From: Yersinia ruckeri ATCC 29473
GTDB lineage: Bacteria; Pseudomonadota; Gammaproteobacteria; Enterobacterales; Enterobacteriaceae
Assembly (NCBI RefSeq): GCF_000754815.1
Contig: NZ_KN150747.1
Span: 2,077,908-2,141,907 of the forward strand
DNA length: 64,000 bases
Direction: 5' to 3'
Of the stretch, positions 8,920 through 17,666 are shown one piece after another. The position numbers and the translations under genes were made by a program. The notes under the pieces are model-generated. The model was not told the origin of the DNA. It ran no database searches and worked only from the letters and a program-made list of their open reading frames with translations. Each line of letters starts with the position of its first letter. Within the stretch, counting starts at the first letter, position 1.

Positions 8920-10362
8920 CTATTTGCGCGTTTCTCGGTCATATTGTTCGGCCAGTTGGGCTATTCGCTTCGCCATGCCGCGAAAAATAAACAGGTGAGC
9001 GGGCATCATAACGAACCAGTACAGTAGGCCGCTGAATCCGGCTGGATGCCACCAGGCTCTGACATCAAAACTACGTTCATTACCTAAATCTTTGATAGTA
9101 AAGGTTAGTCTCCCCAGTCCTGGCGCTTTCATACCAAATATCATCGCCAATTGGCGCAACGGTTTTAAGGTAATGACTTTCCAGCCGTCAATCAGATCAC
9201 CAGGCTGTAAAGTGGGTCGATCAGGGCGACCATAAACCACGCCGCCACCGACCAAATCGTCGATCCAGGCACGGGTTTTCCACAGCGGATTACCGTAAAA
9301 ATAACCTTCTGGTCCACCAAGCTGCTGCACCACATGCCACAGGGCTTCGCTGGAGGCGCAGGTCGTCAACTGGCAGCCCGCCTGTTTAGGATAGAAACCG
9401 TAACCAGGTCGCCAGCGAGCGCGAGCTTCCGGGTCGTAACCCCAATCGGCGGAATCGACCACTTCATCTTCCCGCCGCAAGGTTTCCCGTACCGCATCAT
9501 CAAAACGGGTCAGATGCTGTGGAATCAGCGCTTGCAGTAGGCGGCCGTCAGCAGGTAAGTCATGATTCAGCCCCTGAATCAGAGCGCTGGCAATAGGGGT
9601 GGGAACCGAAGTGATCATGCTGATAAAGTAAACCGAGATAAAGCGGGTCGGCAACGGAATTGGGATCAACCAGCGGCGTTTACCACTGATGGCAATAAAG
9701 CGTTCAAACAGCGTTTGATAACTGATGTACTCTGGCCCGGCCACGTCAAAAATGCGGTGTTCATCGGCGGGGTGATGCAAGATTTCAGTGAGATAAACCA
9801 GCAGATTATCCAATGCGATCGGCGAGGATTTTGAACGTACCCAGCGTGGCGGCGTCAGGATCGGCAGGTTGTAAACCATATCCCGCATCACCTCAAAGGC
9901 CGCAGAACCTGGGCCTACGATAATGCTGGCGCGCAGTTCGGTAACGGGAACGCCACTTTGCCGCAGCAGGTCTCCGGTCAGCTTTCTGGCTACCAGATGA
10001 GGCGAACTGTTGTTATCAGGCTGTAACGCCCCAAGGAAAATGACCTGCTTAACGGAGGATTGTCTGAGTGCTTGTTGCATATTATTGGCGGCCAGTCGTT
10101 CCTGCTCGACCAAATCGGTGCTGTCGCCCATCCCATGCACCAAATAGTACAACACATCAATATCTTGTAATGCCGAGGTGAGCGTTTCTGGTTGATATAA
10201 ATCAGCAAAACAGCAACGAACATTTGGCCATTCCTGCTCTTCCAACCATTCAATCCGGCGAGCGGCAGCGGTAACCTGATGCCCTTGTTGGCACAGGCGG
10301 GGAATTAAATTCTGGCCGATGTAGCCACTGGCCCCTAACACCAGGATTCGTTGCGGTGTCAT
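8920..10362 (-). CDS. ybjT: NAD(P)-binding DUF2867 protein YbjT
   Basis: This encodes 480 residues matching E. coli YbjT (476). The N-terminal half is a Rossmann domain with GASGYIG near the start (NmrA/SDR type). The C-terminal half is a DUF2867 domain ([24 protein letters not shown], ending [14 protein letters not shown]). I chose the second ATG (10362) because GAGG is then 7 nt upstream. The function is unknown, although a role in envelope or redox lipid metabolism has been suggested from neighbourhood only. Weakly hydrophobic segments near the C-terminus could associate with the membrane. Confidence 0.9.
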   Translation of the reverse strand: MTPQRILVLGASGYIGQNLIPRLCQQGHQVTAAARRIEWLEEQEWPNVRCCFADLYQPETLTSALQDIDVLYYLVHGMGDSTDLVEQERLAANNMQQALRQSSVKQVIFLGALQPDNNSSPHLVARKLTGDLLRQSGVPVTELRASIIVGPGSAAFEVMRDMVYNLPILTPPRWVRSKSSPIALDNLLVYLTEILHHPADEHRIFDVAGPEYISYQTLFERFIAISGKRRWLIPIPLPTRFISVYFISMITSVPTPIASALIQGLNHDLPADGRLLQALIPQHLTRFDDAVRETLRREDEVVDSADWGYDPEARARWRPGYGFYPKQAGCQLTTCASSEALWHVVQQLGGPEGYFYGNPLWKTRAWIDDLVGGGVVYGRPDRPTLQPGDLIDGWKVITLKPLRQLAMIFGMKAPGLGRLTFTIKDLGNERSFDVRAWWHPAGFSGLLYWFVMMPAHLFIFRGMAKRIAQLAEQYDRETRK

Positions 10363-10456
10363 GATCATTCCTCAATGATATTTTTCAGTCACGCGGTGAT
10401 GTGGACGCCCTGCATGATGGTATCAGCAGAGCGTCAAACAGCGAAAATCATTACTT

Positions 10457-11473
10457 TCAGTTATGTGCAGCAAGAAACTCGCGCCACAGGCTGACAACTC
10501 GCTCCAGATCGGCACGGCTGACATTCAGGTGAGTTATCATTCGGGTAACAGGACCGGCGCTGATTAGCACGCCGCGTTCACGCATCCACGCCCCCATTTG
10601 GGCGGCGAGTTCAACCGACTGGCGGATATACAGCACATTGGTTTGCGCACCCGGTGCAATAATTTCCACACCCAATTGCTGCAGTTGGCGTTCCAGCCAT
10701 AGCGCATTATCATGGTCTTGCTGCAATCGGGCTACATTGTTCTGTAGTGCAAACAGACCAGCTGCCGCCAGAATACCGGCCTGACGCATGCCACCGCCGG
10801 TCATTTTGCGCCAACGGCGTGCGCGTTTGATATAGTCTGCACTCCCGCATAGCAGTGAACCCACCGGCGCTCCTAACCCTTTGGAAAGACAGATGGTCAG
10901 CGTATCGCAATATTGGGTTATTTCCGGCAGTGGCAGATTCAGCGCCACTGCCGCATTCATAATCCGCGCGCCATCAATATGCAGCGCCAACTGGTGTTCA
11001 CGGGTCAATTCCCACGCTTGTTGCAGGTAACTTATCGGTAGGACTTTACCACTGTGGGTATTTTCCAAGCTGAGCAGGCGCGTTTGTGCAAAATGAATAT
11101 CATCCGGTTTAATGGCGGCCAGGACTTTATCCAGCGGCAGGCTGCCGTCATCATTGGCATCAATCGGCTGTGGCTGAATACTGCCGAGCACAGCGGCACC
11201 GCCAGCTTCATACAGATAATTATGAGCTTTCTGCCCAACAATATATTCTTCGCCACGCTGACAGTGGCTCAGCAACGCCACCAGATTAGCCTGAGTACCA
11301 CTGGGTAAGAACAGTGCGGCGGCTTTACCAGACAGCTTTGCTCCTTCGGCTTCCAACGCGTTGACCGTCGGGTCATCGCCATAAACGTCATCGCCAACCT
11401 CGGCATTAGCCATAGCTTCACGCATAGCGGTGCAAGGGCGAGTGACTGTGTCACTGCGTAGATCAATAAACAT
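10457..11473 (-). CDS. ltaE: Low-specificity L-threonine aldolase LtaE
   Basis: LtaE is a PLP enzyme that cleaves L-threonine or L-allo-threonine to glycine and acetaldehyde. It has 338 residues, starting MFIDLRSDTVT (E. coli 333). The PLP lysine is K198 in LSKGLGAPVGS, and IDGARI at about 166-171 carries the PLP-binding Asp. The open frame extends 24 codons upstream, but the sequence there is unlike the family and contains part of a tandem repeat. In E. coli poxB follows upstream. It is absent here and replaced by non-coding repeat-bearing DNA. Confidence 0.95.
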   Translation of the reverse strand: MFIDLRSDTVTRPCTAMREAMANAEVGDDVYGDDPTVNALEAEGAKLSGKAAALFLPSGTQANLVALLSHCQRGEEYIVGQKAHNYLYEAGGAAVLGSIQPQPIDANDDGSLPLDKVLAAIKPDDIHFAQTRLLSLENTHSGKVLPISYLQQAWELTREHQLALHIDGARIMNAAVALNLPLPEITQYCDTLTICLSKGLGAPVGSLLCGSADYIKRARRWRKMTGGGMRQAGILAAAGLFALQNNVARLQQDHDNALWLERQLQQLGVEIIAPGAQTNVLYIRQSVELAAQMGAWMRERGVLISAGPVTRMITHLNVSRADLERVVSLWREFLAAHN

Positions 11474-11527
11474 AAAGGAAAGGCTCCCGGTAACGAAAAG
11501 GTAAACCATCATAGCGGGATTGTTAAA

Positions 11528-11548
11528 ACAAGAAACAAGAAACAAGAA
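11528..11548. repeat. Heptamer tandem repeat, three copies of AACAAGA
   Basis: Three perfect head-to-tail copies of AACAAGA occur, followed by a further A. They lie 55-75 bp upstream of the ltaE start, in its probable promoter/leader. Short pure repeats of this kind can vary in copy number. Confidence 0.85.
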
Positions 11549-11597
11549 TGGAGGTTAATGACAAAGTGCTCGCCGCGCTGAAAACCGGCAGATCGCC

Positions 11598-11651
11598 AAG
11601 ACGCCGTGAATACCTCCTTGTCGACTCGTTCCGCGCCATCTCTGGCGCTGA
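11598..11651. repeat. Degenerate Yersinia-type intergenic repeat (putative)
   Basis: The segment from GCCGTGAATACC to the GCGCCA/TGGCGC palindrome (11633-11648) resembles a short repeat I recall from many Yersinia intergenic regions. I could not search for other copies and none is exact in this window. The whole gap 11474-11862 has no supportable gene. Beyond this it holds the heptamer repeat and the hcr terminator. Confidence 0.35.
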
Positions 11652-11779
11652 CGCTTGATTTATCTATCTATTTTCCCACCAAAGATCGCCGGAACGAGGT
11701 TTATCAGCAGTCTGAATGGCGATATTTTATTTATTACTAGAATGGGTTGGCGAAGCAGTTGGGTGTTGATAAATAATAT

Positions 11780-11806
11780 CTGGCAGGGAGAATCGCACCC
11801 TGCCAG
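11780..11806 (-). terminator. Terminator downstream of hcr
   Basis: CTGGCAGGG pairs perfectly with CCCTGCCAG around a 9-nt loop. It lies 57 bp beyond the hcr stop. The minus-strand downstream sequence is AT-rich. Confidence 0.75.
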
Positions 11807-11862
11807 TATTGGTTGCTTCATCAGACACCATAAACAGCATGGTTGCCGTTGATGGCGTGGGA

Positions 11863-12867
11863 TCAGGCCAATTGGGTATCGCCGTGTAATTGACAGCTAC
11901 ATGCCAACACATAGCCTTGGGCAATTTCTTCTGGCGTCAGCGTCATGGTACTGGTGGTGGTGTAATTTCCGCCGATAATCTGCGTCTTGCATGATCCGCA
12001 GACTCCGGCCCGACAGGCGGCGCTTACCGGCAACTGATTTTCCTCCAGAGCGAACAGCAAGGATACACCCACTGGTACCGCTAAACGGCGCAGAGGGCGA
12101 TTAACGGTCAGCGTGAGTTGATTTTCAGACTGCGGCACTTCGGTGCCAATATGGAATTGTTCTTTCTGGAAATGATCGGCGGCAACCTGTTGCTCACGGC
12201 AATAATTCTCTACCCATGCCATATAAGCAGCCGGGCCGCAGGTCATCACCTGACGTTGACGAATATCCGGTGCCACTTGTTGCAGTATTTCTGCTGAAAT
12301 TCGACCGCAGATAAAACCCGCTCTGGCATCAGATTCCGCCATCAAAGTGAGATGCAACTGTTGGGGATGTGCCTCAACTAATGCCTGCCATTCTGCGGAA
12401 AAAATCACGTCATCGGGGGTTCGGACGTTAAAAATAACTTGAATATCGACTTGGGTTCGGTGTGCCAATAGCCAACGGCACATTGACATAATTGGCGTGA
12501 CACCGCAGCCAGCCGCTAGCATCAGGTAGCGGTTAGCCGTTGTCTCGACACAAGTAAATTCGCCTTGTGCATCGGACAGCCACAAATAATTGCCCGGTTT
12601 GACTTCCTGCGTGAGCCAGCGCGAGCCAACCCCATCGGGCAGGCAACGGATCGTGAGACGGATAAAGCGACTCAGACCCGGTGATGATGACAGCGTGTAA
12701 GCGCGCAGAGTTTCATCGCTATGGTGAATGCTCACCAACGCGTACTGGCCTGGCTGATAAGGATAAAAGTCATGGTTGATTAATTGCAGGCTCCAGACAT
12801 CGGGCGTTTCCTGCACAATAGAGTGTACCTGCATACGATTAGGGCACATCGGTGTAGGCATAGTCAT
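11863..12867 (-). CDS. hcr: NADH oxidoreductase Hcr (electron donor to Hcp)
   Basis: Hcr passes electrons from NADH to the hybrid-cluster protein. It has 334 residues and three parts: an FAD-binding barrel (RAYTLSSSPG), an NAD-binding domain (GCGVTPIMSM, MTCGPAAYM) and a C-terminal plant-type 2Fe-2S ferredoxin domain (CRAGVCGSCKT, then CSC). I chose ATG 12867 (MTMPTP) because AGG lies 6 nt before it and E. coli Hcr begins the same way. It follows hcp by 59 bp with a hairpin in the gap. It is about 12 residues longer than E. coli Hcr (322). Confidence 0.94.
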   Translation of the reverse strand: MTMPTPMCPNRMQVHSIVQETPDVWSLQLINHDFYPYQPGQYALVSIHHSDETLRAYTLSSSPGLSRFIRLTIRCLPDGVGSRWLTQEVKPGNYLWLSDAQGEFTCVETTANRYLMLAAGCGVTPIMSMCRWLLAHRTQVDIQVIFNVRTPDDVIFSAEWQALVEAHPQQLHLTLMAESDARAGFICGRISAEILQQVAPDIRQRQVMTCGPAAYMAWVENYCREQQVAADHFQKEQFHIGTEVPQSENQLTLTVNRPLRRLAVPVGVSLLFALEENQLPVSAACRAGVCGSCKTQIIGGNYTTTSTMTLTPEEIAQGYVLACSCQLHGDTQLA

Positions 12868-12896
12868 AGCAAACCTCATGGTGGTGTCGAGTAAAA

Positions 12897-12918
12897 GCGG
12901 CCAGCAGGTGCTGGCCGC
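12897..12918 (-). terminator. Intercistronic hairpin between hcp and hcr
   Basis: GCGGCCAGCA pairs perfectly with TGCTGGCCGC over a GG loop. On the minus strand it is followed by TTTTAC. It lies 9 nt after the hcp stop and about 30 nt before hcr, where it would attenuate hcr or protect the hcp mRNA end. Confidence 0.65.
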
Positions 12919-12926
12919 ATGACCTT

Positions 12927-14579
12927 TTAGGCCACCAAAATGTCGTTCAAATCTTGTTCGACCGAGGTGATCGGACGCATACCAAACTTTTCATTTAGAA
13001 TGGCCAGCAGATTATCGGTCAGGAAGCCCGGAGCCGTTGGCCCGGTATAGATATTTTTGACGCCAAGAGACAGTAAGGTCAGCAGGATCACAATGGCTTT
13101 TTGCTCGAACCAGGATAGCACTAAGCTCAGAGGCAATTCATTGACGCTACAGCCCAGTTGTTCTGATAGTTTTACCGCTAACATAATGGCGGAATAAGCA
13201 TCATTACATTGACCGACATCCAGCAAGCGTGGCAGTCCCTCTAAGGTACCGAAATCCAGTTTATTAAAACGGTATTTCCCACAGGCAAGGGTCATGATCA
13301 AGCAATCTTGCGGAATACTGCGGGCAAAATCGGTGAAATAGCTACGTTCATCCCGACTACCATCACAGCCACCGACCAAGAAGATATGGCGCAGCTTTTT
13401 GCGCGAAACCAGGTCAATTACCGTGTCTGCGGAGTTCAGCAGAGTCTGACGACCGAAACCGACAGTAATCATGTGTTCCAGCTCGTTGTACGGGAAGCCA
13501 GCCATGCTTTGCGCCTGAATAATAATCGGTGAAAAATCATCGCCTTCCAGATGATTGACGCCTGGCCAACCTACGATACTGCGGGTCCAGATTCGATCGC
13601 CATAATTGCCGACATTCGGATCGATAATACAGTTGGATGTCATCACGATCGGGCCAGGGAATTTGGCAAATTCCACCTGCTGATTTTGCCAACCGCTACC
13701 ATAGTTACCGACCAGGTGACGGAATTTCTTCAGTTCTGGATAGCCGTGCGCTGGCAGCATTTCGCCGTGGGTATACACATTGATATCCAGCCCTTCGGTC
13801 TGTTCAAGCAACATTTGCAGATCTTTCAGATCGTGACCGGAAATGAGAATAGCTTTACCGGCTACTGGACGCACATTCACCGCCGTTGGCTGTGGGTGTC
13901 CGTATGCTTGGGTTTCGCCGCTGTCCAGAATCGCCATGACGTTGAAATTCATCTGGCCGATGCCCATGGCATGATTTAGTAAGGTATTGACATCGCGGGG
14001 CTGAGTCCCCAGCCATGCCATAAACTCATGATATTGAGCGTAAATTGTCTCATCAGATTGGCCCAGAACATGGGCATGTTCCATATACGCCGCTGCGCCT
14101 TTCAAACCATACAGACACAGCATCCGCAGGCCGTGGATATCATCGCCGACCTCAGCCTTATCGCTATTGAGAGCGAATTGTTGAGATTGCTGTTGCAGGG
14201 TTGGAATATCATCTGCCAGCAATTGCAGTTCGGCCATGGGATGGTCAACATTGGCTGTGGCATCCAGCAGACGGCAGCGCGCGGCAAGAGACTCGCGTAA
14301 CACAATGGTTTCACGGGCGTAACCGATAATGCGTTCTGAATCAAAATTGACATTAGTCAGCGTTGAGAAGAATGCTCGGGGAGCAAAACTATCGATTTCC
14401 GCATCGATAATACCGAGTTGGCGAGCCTTCAGTGCCCAAGCGGATAATCCTTGCAACACTGCCACCAGCAAGTCTTGCAGATCGGAGGTTTCAGCGGTTT
14501 TTCCGCACATGCCCTGAGCGTAAGAGCAGCCGTTACCTGCCGGAGTACGAATGGTTTGTTCACATTGCACACAGAACAT
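12927..14579 (-). CDS. hcp: Hydroxylamine reductase / hybrid-cluster protein Hcp
   Basis: Hcp has 550 residues, identical in length to E. coli Hcp. It carries a 4Fe cluster and a hybrid 4Fe-2S-2O cluster. It acts as a high-affinity nitric oxide reductase in anaerobic E. coli, and earlier work assigned hydroxylamine reduction. The N-terminal cysteines C3, C6, C18 and C25 (MFCVQC, then CSYAQGMC) fit the first cluster. Conserved segments [18 protein letters not shown] and LACGKYRF hold hybrid-cluster ligands. It is the first gene of hcp-hcr. NsrR- and FNR-like sites upstream suggest induction by NO and anaerobiosis. Confidence 0.96.
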   Translation of the reverse strand: MFCVQCEQTIRTPAGNGCSYAQGMCGKTAETSDLQDLLVAVLQGLSAWALKARQLGIIDAEIDSFAPRAFFSTLTNVNFDSERIIGYARETIVLRESLAARCRLLDATANVDHPMAELQLLADDIPTLQQQSQQFALNSDKAEVGDDIHGLRMLCLYGLKGAAAYMEHAHVLGQSDETIYAQYHEFMAWLGTQPRDVNTLLNHAMGIGQMNFNVMAILDSGETQAYGHPQPTAVNVRPVAGKAILISGHDLKDLQMLLEQTEGLDINVYTHGEMLPAHGYPELKKFRHLVGNYGSGWQNQQVEFAKFPGPIVMTSNCIIDPNVGNYGDRIWTRSIVGWPGVNHLEGDDFSPIIIQAQSMAGFPYNELEHMITVGFGRQTLLNSADTVIDLVSRKKLRHIFLVGGCDGSRDERSYFTDFARSIPQDCLIMTLACGKYRFNKLDFGTLEGLPRLLDVGQCNDAYSAIMLAVKLSEQLGCSVNELPLSLVLSWFEQKAIVILLTLLSLGVKNIYTGPTAPGFLTDNLLAILNEKFGMRPITSVEQDLNDILVA

Positions 14580-14594
14580 GATGGTTTCCTTTTA

Positions 14595-14617
14595 AAAGTG
14601 CATTTGTAATGCGTGTT
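14595..14617 (-). promoter_or_regulatory. Putative NsrR operator before hcp
   Basis: The 11-1-11 arrangement AAAGTGCATTT-G-TAATGCGTGTT resembles the NsrR palindrome (AAGATGCATTT-N-AAATGCATCTT). It lies 16-38 bp before the hcp start. hcp is an NsrR target in E. coli. Several positions deviate. Confidence 0.5.
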
Positions 14618-14678
14618 TAAAAGCATAGATGTCTGGCACGGCCTTAAAAAGGCTTTTTTAATGCAACTTTAACTTATG

Positions 14679-14692
14679 TTGATTTGGCGCAA
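14679..14692 (-). promoter_or_regulatory. Putative FNR site before hcp
   Basis: TTGATTTGGCGCAA matches eight of ten defined positions of TTGAT-N4-ATCAA. It lies 100-113 bp upstream of hcp, which is FNR-activated in E. coli. Confidence 0.4.
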
Positions 14693-14828
14693 TTTTTCTT
14701 ACGAATGAGACTTTTTCGCTTTTATTCGCGGAGGGAGAAAATAATGGATTGTAAAATAACGGACTCAGACTGCTGACAAATCTTACCCCAGCAATCTCTG
14801 TTTTCACCGTTGCGAGCACTTTATCATG

Positions 14829-14863
14829 AATCTCAGTGGGTTATAAAACAACCCACTGAGATT
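14829..14863 (-). terminator. Terminator of lysO
   Basis: A perfect 14-bp stem, AATCTCAGTGGGTT with AACCCACTGAGATT, has an ATAAAAC loop. It begins 4 bp beyond the lysO stop and separates lysO from the hcp promoter region. Confidence 0.85.
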
Positions 14864-14866
14864 AAA

Positions 14867-15763
14867 TCAAGAGAAGAGGGCGATCAGCACGGGAGCCAGT
14901 AAACTGAGCAGGAAGCCATGAACAATCGCGGCTGGCACCATTTCCAGGCCGCCGCTGCGTTGCAAAACCGGTAAGGTAAAATCCATCGAGGTGGCGCCAC
15001 ATAAACCCAGGGCGGTTGAGCGGCTGCGGCGTACCAAGGTCGGAATAAGCATAATGGCCACTAACTCGCGAGCCAGATCGTTGAAGAAGGCGGCGCTACC
15101 AATCACGGGTCCGAATGCATCGGTTAACAAAATGCCGGAAAGGGAATACCAGCCGTAGCCTGACGCAATGGCTAAACCTGTTTTTAGCGGAAGCCCAAGG
15201 AAGAATGCGGCTAAAGCACCGCCAGCCAGCGCACTGACGGCAACCACAATTGCGACTATTGTCCCACGACGGTTAAGTACGATTTGCCGCAACGTCATAC
15301 CACTATTACGTAACTGAACACCGACCAGCAATAACAGGAAAATCAGCGCCAGTTCGCTACCTTTGGCCGCAAATTGCAGTGGCGGCCACTCGGTTAAACC
15401 GAGCAAGAATCCCCCCATAACCACGCCACACAGCTTTAAGGATTCCAGCACCATATGCAGACGGGAAGGCAAGGTTTCCTGGCGGTGGGTATTTTTCCAC
15501 GGACGCCGATGTTCCAGTAAAAACAGCGCCAGCAAATTAGCACAAAAAATACACAGGAAGCAGACGCTGGCGTATTGAAAAATAAGTAACAGGTTAGCGC
15601 TGAGATTTTCCAAAAATGCCAGACTTATCCCCATAAAAAATAAAATAACGTAAACCATCCAGCTTAATAAACGGTTAATCGCCTGAATTAAAGATTTACG
15701 GCTAAGGGGAATTAAATAACCGATAATTAACGGCAAAAGAATAATCAGCAATCCTGAATACAT
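14867..15763 (-). CDS. lysO: L-lysine exporter LysO (YbjE)
   Basis: LysO is a 298-residue inner-membrane exporter of L-lysine (and thialysine in E. coli), with about eight membrane segments. I chose MYSGLLIILLPLI as start because it aligns with E. coli LysO (299 residues, MFSGLL). The 15-codon extension to 15808 lacks similarity. Diagnostic segments are LLSWMVY, QLRNSGMTLRQIVLNRRG, FFNDLARE and GLCGATSMDFTLPVLQR. The Asp/Glu residues in the last two fall in membrane regions used for transport. In E. coli it is under ArgP/ArgR influence, but I found no clear ARG box here. aqpZ, its E. coli neighbour, is absent. Confidence 0.93.
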   Translation of the reverse strand: MYSGLLIILLPLIIGYLIPLSRKSLIQAINRLLSWMVYVILFFMGISLAFLENLSANLLLIFQYASVCFLCIFCANLLALFLLEHRRPWKNTHRQETLPSRLHMVLESLKLCGVVMGGFLLGLTEWPPLQFAAKGSELALIFLLLLVGVQLRNSGMTLRQIVLNRRGTIVAIVVAVSALAGGALAAFFLGLPLKTGLAIASGYGWYSLSGILLTDAFGPVIGSAAFFNDLARELVAIMLIPTLVRRSRSTALGLCGATSMDFTLPVLQRSGGLEMVPAAIVHGFLLSLLAPVLIALFS

Positions 15764-16004
15764 ATGAGTTAAACCGTCCTGTTCGCGGCTAGCTGAATGA
15801 GCAGACATAAGGCTATAACTGATTGGTAATAGCCATTAAATCGGGCATTGTTAGGTAATGGCAACAAGCTATCTAAAAATGCTGGTAGAGTAAAGCCAGA
15901 ACATTGGCGCTTTGTCTGACCTGAACGAGTTTTTAGCGTCATCCTTATTCATGTCAGCGCAGAGGTGGCTGGCGATGATTTAACTTCGCATGGGAGGCGT
16001 AGAT

Positions 16005-17666
16005 ATGTTTCTTGAACGCGTAGAAATAGCGGGTTTTCGCGGTATTAACCGGCTTTCACTGACGCTGGATGATAATACGGTACTGATAGGTGAAAACGCT
16101 TGGGGCAAATCGAGTCTATTGGATGCGCTGACATTATTGTTATCGCCGGAGCCACAACTTTATCATTTCAATGTGCAGGATTTTTATTACCCACCAGGCG
16201 ATGAAACGTCAAAAGAGCGCCATCTTCAGGTTATTTTGACCTTTTGCGAAAAAGATATCGGCCACTGGCGTATTCCGCGCTATCGCCATTTAACCCCGAT
16301 TTGGAACCCATGCGAAGACGGTTTACATCGTATTTACTATCGGGTGGAAGGTGAGTTGGCTGACGACGGCACCGTGTGTACCTGGCGTACTTTTCTCGAT
16401 ATTGAAGGTTTGCCGCTACCATTGCACGATATTGAAAAATTGGTGCTGGCGGTCATTCGTATCCATCCGGTATTACGCCTGCGGGATGCCCGTTTTATTC
16501 GGCGACTGCGTTCTAGCGTACCGGATAAGGTTCCGGGACAAGACAAAGCAGCGCTCAATCAGCAACTCGATCAACTGGGGCGTGAATTGGTGCGTAATCC
16601 GCAAAAACTCACCAATACCGAACTGAGACAAGGGCTGGATGCCATGCGGCAATTACTCGACCACTATTTTGCCGAGCAGGGATCCCAAATAACGCAGCGA
16701 CATCATCGCCCGCGTCCGCAGCCCGAGCGTCAGGCGTGGCAGGCTTTAGATAGTTTTAACCGCATTATTGCCGAGCCGAACAGCCGAACGATGCGACTGA
16801 TTTTGTTGGGTATGTTCTCCACGCTGCTTCAGGCAAAAGGGCCAATTCGTCTCGATCCACATGCCAGACCACTCTTATTGGTGGAGGATCCAGAAACCCG
16901 TCTACATCCTATTATGTTGTCGGTTGCCTGGGGGTTGCTCAATCAACTGCCTTTACAACGTATTACCACCACTAATTCCGGTGAACTGGTCTCTCTGGTG
17001 CCGGTTGAATGTATTTGTCGATTGGTGCGTGAGTCTGCCAAAGTGGCGACTTACCGACTTGGGCCAAAAGGCATGACAGCAGAAGACAGCCGCCGTATCG
17101 CGTTCCATATTCGTTTTAACCGACCTTCAGCACTGTTTGCACGCTGCTGGTTGCTGGTGGAAGGTGAAACGGAAATCTGGCTGCTCAATGAGTTGGCTCG
17201 TCAGTGTGGCTATCATTTTGAGGCTGAAGGCGTGAAAGTGATCGAATTTGCTCAAAGTGGCTTGCGCCCATTACTCAAATTCGCCAACCGGATGGGTATT
17301 CAGTGGCACACGCTGACTGACGGCGATGATGCCGGTAAGAAATATGCCGCGACTGTGCGTGATATGGCGGATAGAAATCGTGAAAGTGAGCGCGACCGTC
17401 TCACCATGCTTCCAGCTCCGGATATGGAACAATTTCTCTATCGCGCAGGTTTTGGCGAAGTTTACCATCGTATTTCGGGCATTCCGATGAATGCCAAAAT
17501 GCCACCGCGCCGCGTGATAGAGAAAGCTATTCACCGCACATCAAAACCGGATCTGGCTATTGAGGTTGCCACTCAGTCTGGGATTTGGGGAGTGAATGCG
17601 GTACCTCCAATTCTGAAAAAGATGTTTTCCCGCGTGGTTTGGTTGGCTCGTGGACGGGCGGATTAG
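16005..17666 (+). CDS. ybjD: OLD-family ATP-dependent endonuclease YbjD
   Basis: This encodes 553 residues starting MFLERVEIAGFRGI, with GGAGGC 8 nt upstream. The N-terminal ABC-type ATPase has Walker A GENAWGKSS at about 29-37 and an LLVEDPETRLHP Walker B/signature region near 290. The C-terminal TOPRIM domain has LLVEGETE near 380 and DGDDAG near 435. This arrangement defines the overcoming-lysogenisation-defect (OLD) nuclease family, and E. coli YbjD (552 residues) aligns throughout. The cellular role is unknown. Other OLD proteins act in DNA metabolism or phage defence. Its last 110 bp are antisense to the end of ybjX. Confidence 0.92.
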   Translation: MFLERVEIAGFRGINRLSLTLDDNTVLIGENAWGKSSLLDALTLLLSPEPQLYHFNVQDFYYPPGDETSKERHLQVILTFCEKDIGHWRIPRYRHLTPIWNPCEDGLHRIYYRVEGELADDGTVCTWRTFLDIEGLPLPLHDIEKLVLAVIRIHPVLRLRDARFIRRLRSSVPDKVPGQDKAALNQQLDQLGRELVRNPQKLTNTELRQGLDAMRQLLDHYFAEQGSQITQRHHRPRPQPERQAWQALDSFNRIIAEPNSRTMRLILLGMFSTLLQAKGPIRLDPHARPLLLVEDPETRLHPIMLSVAWGLLNQLPLQRITTTNSGELVSLVPVECICRLVRESAKVATYRLGPKGMTAEDSRRIAFHIRFNRPSALFARCWLLVEGETEIWLLNELARQCGYHFEAEGVKVIEFAQSGLRPLLKFANRMGIQWHTLTDGDDAGKKYAATVRDMADRNRESERDRLTMLPAPDMEQFLYRAGFGEVYHRISGIPMNAKMPPRRVIEKAIHRTSKPDLAIEVATQSGIWGVNAVPPILKKMFSRVVWLARGRAD

